Shown here: positions 18,201-25,256 of the stretch, in pieces
Layout: every line of letters begins with the position of its first letter
Position numbering within the stretch: position 1 is the first letter of the stretch
DNA from: Paulinella micropora
Taxonomy: Eukaryota; Cercozoa; Imbricatea; Euglyphida
Length of the DNA: 26,534 bases
Direction: 5' to 3'
NCBI GenBank assembly: GCA_009731375.1
Contig: BJOX01000010.1
Coordinates: 1,787,689-1,814,222, forward strand
Notes under the pieces: model-generated
What the model was told of the DNA's origin: nothing
The model's database searches: none
Seen by the model: the letters and a program-made list of their open reading frames with translations, nothing else
Program-made: the position numbers and the translations under genes

Positions 18201-19603
18201 ATAGGATGATCAATAAGCCGGTCCCTTATCTCCTGTGCCCATATCGCCTTCTCATTGTACGGCAGAATGACAGTATACGGCTTGTTACTCTCAAATAGAG
18301 TCCGTAGACACTTTTTCACTTCAGTTAATGAGCGCGGCCAGGTAGGCACATCGCCCCAAAAGTTCGTGATAAAAGTTTTAATGTCATCCTCTGGAGTATC
18401 GGGGATACGCCCCTTCCTCCTTGGCACAAACGCCTCTCTCTTTTCATCTGACATCTTTGCGTGGTAACAGTAGCCATTAGTAATATGGACATCTGCCCCA
18501 CCACCTTCTGCGAATCTGGCCAACGACGGGCACTGTTTCGCAACACATATTATCTCCTCATTACGCGCTACGATTAAGTCATCAATAGACTTTTTGTCCC
18601 ATGCGGGAATCGTAACCGTATACGCCTGCATCTCCGTCTCCCAATTGTCGGTCCAGGACAGTTCGTCCGGCACTGTGACATAGGGGTGTACATAGGCTTC
18701 AGTTGCCTCATGTACGAAGGCCAACCTTTTTCTCTCCGTTGCTAGACTCAGCTCAAAAGCCTCGTATGAGTCAGTAGCAGTCATCGGATTAATATCCTCC
18801 TTCTCTCCATTCTTCACTCCATAAATTACTCGCCGTGCGGCGCAATCGATCACTGCCCCCATCGTAGCCAATTGGTCATACGACAGCAGGATTGAACCGT
18901 GGTAATCGGGGACAACATAGAGGTCCGCACGATATACTCGACCGGATTTCAATTTGAAAATTAATGTGACGATGCCCGTAATTTCCGTACGGCTGCCTAC
19001 CCCTTTTAGGGTCCCCTTTGTTTTTCTAATATTTTTGTCAACCCATGTCCGGTGACTATTCAAAAACTTCTGGCCGACAATATTAATATTCGCCATCGTA
19101 TCATTACCAACTTTTAATGTGGTTTGTAAAGTTTCACAAAAGAGGTCAGTGTAGCATAGCGCGTCCGGTCTATGTATACTAGCCGCTAGCACATGAATTT
19201 TTTGTTCTAGGGTTTTGAGTCTAAGCTCAAGTTCCTTGTCCTCCTTCCGTTCTTCCCTCTTTTCCTCCAACTTAACTTCTTGAGTCTCCGGGGCTTCCGG
19301 TATCTCAAGTGTCCGCTTGACAGAGTCCGGTACACTAGATGTACACTTGTCTACCGTAGAGACGGTTGCGTCCTTTGGCGGGGGAACGGTCCGCTGCTTC
19401 TTCGTAGGCGGAGACCTAGCCTTCAGTTGCGGCTTCCTCTCCTCCATCGCCTTCTTCGCCTTCCTATTCGCATCATTTATCATATTAGCTCTCGAAGGAT
19501 GAACTAGCAAATGCTTACCTTGAGGCTTGTGAGGCTGTGTGCCTTCAACTTCACGTCTAGGAGGAACGGAACCGTTCGTATCCTGTTCAGCAACAGTAGG
19601 CAT
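15263..19603 (-). CDS. pol: Pol polyprotein: protease-like region, reverse transcriptase, RNase H, integrase
   Basis: 1,446 codons from the first ATG; 25 further sense codons link it in frame to the gag stop. Residues 150-262 look like a retroviral aspartic protease, but the active-site triad reads D168-T-M instead of D-S/T-G. Residues 270-590 match nothing I know. RT spans about 640-860, with D726 (VIDLKNG) and the YIDD box D806/D807. RNase H spans about 950-1072 (D956, E1000, D1026, D1068). The integrase zinc knuckle is H1274, H1281, C1311, C1314. The integrase core is D1344, D1404, E1440, with exactly 35 residues between the last two. The frame ends in UAA six codons after E1440. RT, RNase H and the integrase catalytic triad are complete, but the integrase C-terminal domain would need readthrough. 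Confidence 0.92.
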   Translation of the reverse strand: MPTVAEQDTNGSVPPRREVEGTQPHKPQGKHLLVHPSRANMINDANRKAKKAMEERKPQLKARSPPTKKQRTVPPPKDATVSTVDKCTSSVPDSVKRTLEIPEAPETQEVKLEEKREERKEDKELELRLKTLEQKIHVLAASIHRPDALCYTDLFCETLQTTLKVGNDTMANINIVGQKFLNSHRTWVDKNIRKTKGTLKGVGSRTEITGIVTLIFKLKSGRVYRADLYVVPDYHGSILLSYDQLATMGAVIDCAARRVIYGVKNGEKEDINPMTATDSYEAFELSLATERKRLAFVHEATEAYVHPYVTVPDELSWTDNWETEMQAYTVTIPAWDKKSIDDLIVARNEEIICVAKQCPSLARFAEGGGADVHITNGYCYHAKMSDEKREAFVPRRKGRIPDTPEDDIKTFITNFWGDVPTWPRSLTEVKKCLRTLFESNKPYTVILPYNEKAIWAQEIRDRLIDHPIPVPSRKQQLVVACRLGSREQSSAYKRKLRAQDKLKLIPQAFTCFDGFYTRKAPIQYANLIDMLVGLGHDDEPDTVTYERTGLDDLSEEDLSLEEDLAPLKEHKKMSEEDFQAAARKILEEGVGTEREKELLKAKMEAYREIFDPPRAGGVKSEDFTAVIYKIPGAEPSPAPRRANLSIHEAKIAEENVRQLLNEDFIERSTSPIVSQPKIVPKPGGEWRLTINYARVNKVLEEERNPLPTLEEGRRVLRNAKFYSVIDLKNGFWQIPLDEKSRWLTAFVVGMEIYQWKVLPMGLKQAPGLFQKAMQKMLSGQYDDQSEDGFMRRRGQKAGEYAFCYIDDIIVYSNTMEEHIDHLSDVFRRIGAFGLKCNLKKCQLAKTSVTYLGYEISHNRVSISREKREEIMSRQLPKNRTELHSFLAMAQYYSQFIPDWGATRAKLEKMIDFGDFEKWDEEALQAFNTLKDLIYKDPKDGGLVLMMPDFTKPFVVDTDASKFAIGAVLQQEDEEKKLRPIMFISRKLCAAERNYCTRQREALAVVWALKRLREYLWGGPLFTVRTDHHNLLWLMNHEQTGRLARWQAFLSCFNFTMVYLPGKRNVVADSLSRLEFQSEVSALVSSVEMIDLSTDKVYEVSHIEAMQMARGVRYDRTGLRYSPQGPDHGICCEAHVLEDAEWSYEAYENAKANIKEEEETTEVYTEPPQENRSELDEDPERVGVRLEDGTIHIASPTAWRQQQATDPEFKELITLYKNPNELKKTPQIKDQMKEMAWRDGLLWYKGQHGKFASQPDKWTLWVPEKLRRFIYVAAHNCPLLAHPGRQRTHWFIARRFWWKGMKEEIDREVDACIPCKTTKTPLKANFGLIGTFPLHAGMFEFLHIDHVGPFPESAEGYKYLFTAIDRATNYIWVVPVKDVTGKTTAEALIDRIVSQIGVPRKICSDRGSDFNNEVIDRLSKYYGMKWQYVTAYNPRANGKIERVHRPL

Positions 19604-19681
19604 AACTGTGACTGTCGGATTAAAAAGAACAGTTTTTATCTCCTTCTTTCTCTTCTCCTCCTCCCTCTTTTCCTCCCGTCA
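19604..19681 (-). promoter_or_regulatory. Gag-Pol junction: in-frame UGA followed by CGG (candidate readthrough signal)
   Basis: Gag ends GAA-TGA (19679-19681) and the next codon is CGG. The frame then stays open for 25 codons to the first pol ATG and on through all of Pol. UGA-CGG is the type II readthrough context known from tobraviruses and some other plant RNA viruses. It offers a way to make Gag-Pol at low level without a frameshift. Function is inferred. Confidence 0.6.
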
Positions 19682-22186
19682 TTCTAGGACTTCAACACGC
19701 TCACCTGAGCCAGTGTCTTCGTCTTGACGTCCCCCCTCCGCAGCGGTATAAGCTTGCTGGGGGTAGTTGGAGCTGGAACTGGAGCTATAATTCCAGTATC
19801 CGTGTCCTCTGGGAGGGCGCGCTGGGGTCCGGCCTCCCCTTCCCCGATAGCCCCGACCTCTTGGTGCCCATCCTCTTGGTGTCCCTCGGGACCCTCGTGA
19901 CGCTCCTCTCGTCTCTCCTCCTCTAGTCGGCGCCGCTTGTCGGCCCGCTGCTTCTTTCTCCTCCTTTCTCTTCATCTTCTCAAGGAAGGAAATGATGGCC
20001 TCCCGGAACTCTCCGTCCGCGACCATATTTGCATTCCACCTCCTCTCCACCAACTCCTTCTTGTAAACTCTGTATAAGGCCTGCTCCTTTTTTGAGCCTT
20101 TGAGTTCTCTCAGGAAGATATTTCGCATCCTGTCATCGTCAGAGTCATGACTGTGTGGACAGGTGCCTACTCCATGCTTCGCCTCATTCTTACACGCCAT
20201 ATATGAAAAATAGCGGTAGCACGGCGTCGGCTCGTCTCTCCCCCTCTTTTGACCCGCCGACCGAGTTGTATGTGCTGCTTGAGCACCTCCAACCCCTTGT
20301 GTCGCGGCACTGGAGAATGACTCGGTGGCCGTGTCCAAGTCGGAACACGCTTCGAGCACCTCCCTATACAGGTCGCTCGGCTGAACAGCCGCTACGGCCC
20401 TCTCGTATATATTCGTTTCTAAAAAATCCGCCGTCTTCACCGCCGCGAAGGTCGGACAGGACTGTATGATCCTTGCGAGCTTGCTCGGGTGTCGTGCACA
20501 CAAAGCACTCAGGAAGTACAAAATGATAGACTTCCGGCTATAAAAGAGCCCGTACTTGGCGCTGACCTCAGTGAGGATCGCTGCCAACCTCGCGCTAATG
20601 CCCAGCCCTTCGTTCACCTCTTGAAAAATCTCAAACCCAATCAAAGTACCAGTACACAGATGCTGATACCCATGAGTTTTAAAGTATTGCAAGAGGACGG
20701 CAACTGGCACCGTGCACTGCAGGTCTGAGGCTGCTCTCCTAGCCGACACCTCTACCGCTCGCAACGCCTTGTATTCCACAACATCAAATCCTTGTGTGAG
20801 GATTGATGGGTCCAACAAGGTGGACAACGCCTCATACTCCTGTGTTTCGTCCGTTGGATGCTGCTTCATACAAGCATCAATTCTTCGGAGCTTGTCTCGA
20901 AGGTTCGCATCCGTGTCCTTCTGACTCGCTGTCTCTGCGAACAGCGTCAGAGCAGTGGCATCGGACTTGGTATATTTTTGGAAGGCGTTAATGATAGCCT
21001 GTCTGTCCTTCTTGTCATTATTGTTGACAATGACAGTGGTAGGCGCTGAGCTAGTCGTAGGGGCAGGAGGGGCTGTATGGGCTGACGGGACGTACCCAGG
21101 GGGAGACATAAAAGGCCCAGAGGAAGGTGCCTGTCTCGTAGCCGTCGCCTTAGCCAATGCAATCTTTGCCTCCAACTCCTTCTTTTCTTTCTCCTCTGCT
21201 CTTTCCCTGATATGCAGGTCTTGAGCATGATGAAAAAAAGACATGAGCTCGGCAGCCTTCCGAAGGAACAGAGCCTTCTCCGCCAACTCCTTCTCTCCCG
21301 CTTTATTGGTGAGGGCGGGTGCGGCCGTTCCCTCCAAGATCGTATGATCCTTGGTGAAAGCCCACCTCTTCCATGCGTCGTCCTTCTGCAAGGCCGCATG
21401 CAACTTCTTAATCTTCGTCACCCCTCCAGCTTCGCCTTCTATTTCTTTCAGGGCCGGGTGAAGGTCCCTGCCATAAATCGGGGTTTGTTGGAGTTTATTC
21501 AAGTCCACCAACTTGATCTCCATAAGTCTCAGGGGTATATCCATGACATTAATCTGTCCTCGGACGTTCCTGGACTTAAACTCCCCTTCCCCTCTTTTGA
21601 TTGATTCGATATCCTGACCAGGATCGAGCAACCTAGCCAGTGCTCTTGAATCCCATGGCAGGACAGTCTTGTTAGACTGGTACTCATAGAGTATAGCACA
21701 CTCGAACACTTTCCATGTGAGGTCGAGAAGCTCCAGTAAAGACATATTGTCCCCAAATGAGACATGTTGCACCTGTAACTGTGCACTGTCGTCTCTGAGG
21801 AATTTTGCAAGAGACAGGGCTTGTTTTGGGAGGGGGTAACAGATATCCTCCTTTCTCAAGGGATCTCCCCATCGTATTTCTGGGGGAATGAATAGCCATT
21901 TATAGGCCTCATCCTTCCCTATTTTATCCTCAAACTCCTTCTCACTTAGATTGCCATATTCGGCCACAAACCTCGCTTCCTCCTCGCTCCTCTCCTTCTC
22001 GACTTCCGACTCTCCCATCCGCCCAGGGGCGAGCAGTCGGTCCTCTGGTCCTCCTGTTTCATAGGAAGGCACTGCCAGATCTCCCCCGTCCCCAAGAGGG
22101 CCAACGTTATCCTCCTGGTCTATTGGGGTTCTCTCATTCTCTCCTCCTTCTTCATTCCAATATGCTTCTTCAGACCTAGAAGACAT
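19679..22186 (-). CDS. gag: Gag polyprotein with CCCH-like zinc finger and RG-rich tail
   Basis: 835 codons from ATG (22186) to TGA. Residues 1-90 are acidic and low in complexity. A long helix-rich part follows (about 90-620); residues 340-360 (RERAEEKEKKELEAKIALAK) look like coiled coil. The nucleic-acid-binding part is not the usual CCHC knuckle. A cluster at about 656-680 reads C-x8-C-x10-C-x3-H, a CCCH-like pattern. About 75 residues later there is an RG-rich stretch (about 748-790, with RGRGYRGRGGR) and a Ser/Tyr/Gln tail. At more than 800 residues it is about twice a typical Ty3/gypsy Gag. Its position right after the leader of an LTR element and just before Pol makes the Gag assignment firm despite low family similarity. 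Confidence 0.85.
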   Translation of the reverse strand: MSSRSEEAYWNEEGGENERTPIDQEDNVGPLGDGGDLAVPSYETGGPEDRLLAPGRMGESEVEKERSEEEARFVAEYGNLSEKEFEDKIGKDEAYKWLFIPPEIRWGDPLRKEDICYPLPKQALSLAKFLRDDSAQLQVQHVSFGDNMSLLELLDLTWKVFECAILYEYQSNKTVLPWDSRALARLLDPGQDIESIKRGEGEFKSRNVRGQINVMDIPLRLMEIKLVDLNKLQQTPIYGRDLHPALKEIEGEAGGVTKIKKLHAALQKDDAWKRWAFTKDHTILEGTAAPALTNKAGEKELAEKALFLRKAAELMSFFHHAQDLHIRERAEEKEKKELEAKIALAKATATRQAPSSGPFMSPPGYVPSAHTAPPAPTTSSAPTTVIVNNNDKKDRQAIINAFQKYTKSDATALTLFAETASQKDTDANLRDKLRRIDACMKQHPTDETQEYEALSTLLDPSILTQGFDVVEYKALRAVEVSARRAASDLQCTVPVAVLLQYFKTHGYQHLCTGTLIGFEIFQEVNEGLGISARLAAILTEVSAKYGLFYSRKSIILYFLSALCARHPSKLARIIQSCPTFAAVKTADFLETNIYERAVAAVQPSDLYREVLEACSDLDTATESFSSAATQGVGGAQAAHTTRSAGQKRGRDEPTPCYRYFSYMACKNEAKHGVGTCPHSHDSDDDRMRNIFLRELKGSKKEQALYRVYKKELVERRWNANMVADGEFREAIISFLEKMKRKEEKEAAGRQAAPTRGGETRGASRGSRGTPRGWAPRGRGYRGRGGRTPARPPRGHGYWNYSSSSSSNYPQQAYTAAEGGRQDEDTGSGERVEVLE

Positions 22187-22929
22187 GGTCTCTGAAGGAA
22201 TACAAAGGAGATAGATCTGTTTCTACTCCGTAATTACTCTGTTCGTCTCTGAGGAACGAATAGAGAGGAAAGATGAAAAGACAGTGTAGAGAGAGAGAGA
22301 GTCTCACCTCTATGTCTTATGTGTTTTTGTTTGTGAGAAAGAAGTAGTCTATACGACTTTCTCTGAAAACTTGATCTCCTTCTCCACTCCTCTTTTCTTT
22401 TTCTCTTTTTGTTGTTGTATCTGTTATGAGGTACGAGGACCTACGTACAGATAATGTCAAAGAGGCTCGAGAAGCACTCCTTGAGAAGTCGACCTGTCGT
22501 CTGACACTTGTTCAGACCTATTGTCGAAAAACAGTCAGAGATTTGCAAAAATACTCTGATGTATGTGTTTTGAGAGGCAACTAAGTGCACAGACTTGAAA
22601 GGAGGAGTACTACGCTCGTGTCCTTCAAGTTTGTTTGTAACTGTGAGTGTTTGTTTGTACGTCTGTTGACCTACTCTGTCTCTGTCTCAAGAGAGAACAC
22701 AAGAACAGCTATGAGGTCTGGTGTCTGGCCTCCTTATGAGGACACAGATACAGGCTGTGTAGAGGGTACTGAGACATCTACTCACAAACGCCTAGACGTC
22801 TGGTTTTGCAGAAGGAGCTGTGTGGGGATGTGCTGGAGTATTTGTTTTTTGGAACACCTACTCAGAAGAAATAGGTCTGTCCAATTTTTCTTTCTGCTGT
22901 TCCAAAAACAAGCCAGAAAAGAAATCAGC
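22187..22929 (-). other. 5' untranslated leader of the retrotransposon
   Basis: About 740 bases between PBS and the gag ATG. It is presumed to hold the packaging and dimerisation signals, though none can be pointed to. A 130-codon frame on the opposite strand (22585-22977) crosses the PBS and enters the LTR, so it is taken as chance. Confidence 0.6.
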
Positions 22930-22947
22930 CTTGTGCTGGTGACTCCA
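22930..22947 (-). promoter_or_regulatory. Primer-binding site for reverse transcription
   Basis: On the minus strand, one base after the 5' LTR, the sequence reads TGGAGTCACCAGCACAAG. TGG pairs with the CCA end of a tRNA, and the rest would pair with an acceptor/T arm ending GGTGACT-CCA. That implies a tRNA whose discriminator base is U. The exact tRNA cannot be named without a tRNA set from this genome. Confidence 0.7.
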
Positions 22948-22948
22948 A

Positions 22949-23197
22949 TGTTACAATCCCTGAAGATAGCTCGATAAAAAGTCGGTAATACAACCAGACA
23001 CAAATCCCCCAAAGGAGAATGATGTCTCGTTATATTAGCTCAGTGAAGCCGAAAAAGAAAGCGGCCACAGACCACGGTTAAAATGGCATTAGGTCAAATC
23101 CGGCCAAACGATATTGAAATACTGGGAAAAAAACTAGGTGCACCTGACACCCGAAAAACTGTACTTTTTACCGGCTATCCGGGGGGTGATGCCTACA
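22949..23197 (-). repeat. 5' LTR of the retrotransposon (249 bp)
   Basis: This is the partner of 12811-13058, differing only by one extra A in an A-run. It has TG...CA ends. The TATA-like TAATATAA on the minus strand at about 23030-23037 would be the promoter core. Confidence 0.93.
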
Positions 23198-23201
23198 GAA
23201 G
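23198..23201. repeat. Target-site duplication GAAG (right copy)
   Basis: It matches 12807-12810 on the other side of the element. Confidence 0.75.
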
Positions 23202-25097
23202 TTATGTAGGCGCAGATAGGTAAATATGGGCTACTTTAATAATACCGGGTATTAAGCCGGACATATTACGAAGCTCTTCCCAACAGTAATCCCATTGTAG
23301 ACAGGCAGCGATAGTATTACTAAAAAGGACCGTTACCCTTTTAGCCCAGATTATATTATCGTTAGGCCGGACAACGGGAACTGGTTGCTGTTTGCCTTGG
23401 TTGTTTTGGCTTCGCTAGTCTCCCACATTTTCCCACCATCTTTGATCCTTGCTTGTATAAGCTCAAGAAGATTGGGTTATTGGCGAAGTTGTTATTATTT
23501 GGTTCAGTAAAAGGATAGGCATCAATAAATATATTCTTTTATAACAGAACCGATAAAAGTGGAGTCCCATGCCTGTTTTTCTTTTACGCTAAATTTTGAC
23601 AGCTCGCCGCACCATTTTCTGGGCAAGAATAAGCAAGGAAAGAGGATTCATTGCACAAGAAACGAGACAGAGAGACAGAGAGGGGTAGACGTGTCGGTTC
23701 TGTACCTATATTGCTCATTTTCTGCCATTCCTAAGGCTAGAACGTGTGGCAAACGAACAAACAAGTCTTAATCTCTGTTGACACCTATACATACCCATCC
23801 ACTATCTCCTCCACACACACATTACATCCATTTGTAAACACAGTGTGAGGACACCAAAGAGAGATAGGAGCGAAGGGTAGAGTGTAGTTGGTTGGGTGAT
23901 AAGGGGTCAAACGTATACTAACAGTAACGAACCCTGTACACACACCTACAAACCACGTCTTGCTCTCTATCTACCATCCTATTTCAGACTTTACAGACAC
24001 CCAATTGTGTCTCCTATCGACAACACACACTCGTTCTGTCATTTATTGCTCACTTCCAAGCATCCATAGGGTGCAAACGAATCAAGAGCAAACACAAACA
24101 GACGGAAAAACAGAAAACGAGTGCTGTGCAACAAAGTCTGTTTGTGCAAACTAGCTCATACTCAACCCTCCTATTGCAGCAAATTTGCAGGGGGTAGGGA
24201 GGCTAGTCAGTGGCAATATAGGCCAAGCAATAAGGAGCAAAGGTGACGTCACAAGGACGATTCAGTTGTCAATTTTCGCCAATTCCAATTTTGCCGAAAT
24301 TTTCAGACGAAAAATCACTCTCCTACCTACACACTCTACTTCCATCTCACCCACCTGTACTCAAAAGGTGTCCTAAGGTCAGAAGAAGGATTCTAGAGCA
24401 ATACAAGAGTGGTGGCTCACAAAAGAGTCCTACACCACTTTGGGTTTTGTTGTAAATTTTGACATTCCAAATTTTGTCGAAATCACAAGCAACAAATCAC
24501 CCTACCACTACACATCCCACTCCATTCTCACCCACCTATAACAAATAGGTCTCCAAGGGTCAGAACAAGGATTCACAAGCAGTACCTCTACTGTGGTTCT
24601 CCAAGGAGTCAACACCTACGTTGCACTCGGTCGGTTTCGTTCTAACACACATACACACATACACACACGGAACTACCTCAGCTGGAAAGGGAATAAATAA
24701 TTTTGGAGTCCTCCGAAAGGGACTGGATACCCAACAGAGGGTTCCGAACGAAAACACGGTTCGAGCAGCCGGCTCTTCTGTCCTTTTCCTCAACCTATTT
24801 GGGAAAAGGGGCCGTACCTTCTGACAATTTCAGAAATATCGTTACCAAACAAACCCTCGGCAACGGAGTCGTGTCTGTATTTCTAGGGTGCCTCAATTTT
24901 TCTGCAACTGGCAGGTGTTAGCAAGGCGTGAGCTTCCCCTACCAAAGGGGGGGGTGAGTAATCTCGCACCTACTTACACGCATACCTACCCTTGCACACA
25001 GACGACACACACTCTATACAGGCAACGAACGAACCGAACACCAACCGACCAAGCCACACGCTGCTTACTGCAAGACGACCAACAGCAAACGTCTTGA
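23202..25097. other. Long noncoding stretch right of the LTR element
   Basis: No gene is supported over about 1.9 kb. Open frames are short (60-77 codons) and overlap on both strands. The sequence is rich in ACAC/CACC motifs after 23.8 kb and contains the duplication at 24270-24617. It may be the leader or LTR of the element whose ORF starts at about 25.1 kb, but no second LTR lies inside the window to test this. Confidence 0.4.
24270..24617. repeat. Diverged tandem duplication (about 168 + 165 bp)
   Basis: Block 24270-24437 and block 24453-24617 share the same succession of motifs. These are AATTTTG-C-GAAAT, ACAAATCAC or AAAAATCACTC, CTACACA-CT-C-CT-CATTCTCACCCACCT-like text, AAGGTC/GGGTCAGAA-AAGGATTC, GTGG(T)-CTC-A-A-GAGTC and ACACC. 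Identity looks like roughly 65-75 percent by eye. Confidence 0.6.
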
Positions 25098-25256
25098 CCA
25101 AAACAAAAACAAATTGCTGAAAACCTCGACAAGACGGCCGCCCAAAGGTGCCTTGTCCCCCATACTGACACCTCACCACCTGTTCGTGCAAGACGTATCC
25201 CCAAAAAGAAACGTCTCCAAATCAACGAACCCACTGTGGTGCAGGCATTACCAAAA

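Larger units (their letters stand above)
12811..23197 (-). mobile_element. Complete Ty3/gypsy-type LTR retrotransposon, 10.4 kb
   Basis: It is bounded by near-identical LTRs and a GAAG target duplication, and transcribed on the minus strand. Order from its 5' end: LTR (22949-23197), PBS, 760-base leader, gag (22186-19679), UGA, pol (to 15263), integrase C-terminal part, long tail (to 13863), 800-base 3' noncoding region, PPT, LTR (12811-13058). The RT-RNase H-integrase order and the GPY-type motif after the integrase core (WKGPYHIM) place it in Ty3/gypsy (Metaviridae-like). It is long for such short LTRs because Gag, the PR-RT interval and the C-terminal tail are all enlarged. No envelope-like ORF was seen. 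Confidence 0.92.

Noticed and set aside
14038-21604. Many plus-strand open frames of 60-130 codons opposite gag and pol
   Set aside because: Antisense shadows of a well-supported coding strand with all catalytic motifs.
22585-22977. 130-codon plus-strand frame in the retrotransposon leader
   Set aside because: It runs across the PBS into the LTR, has no motif, and is antisense to the genomic RNA.
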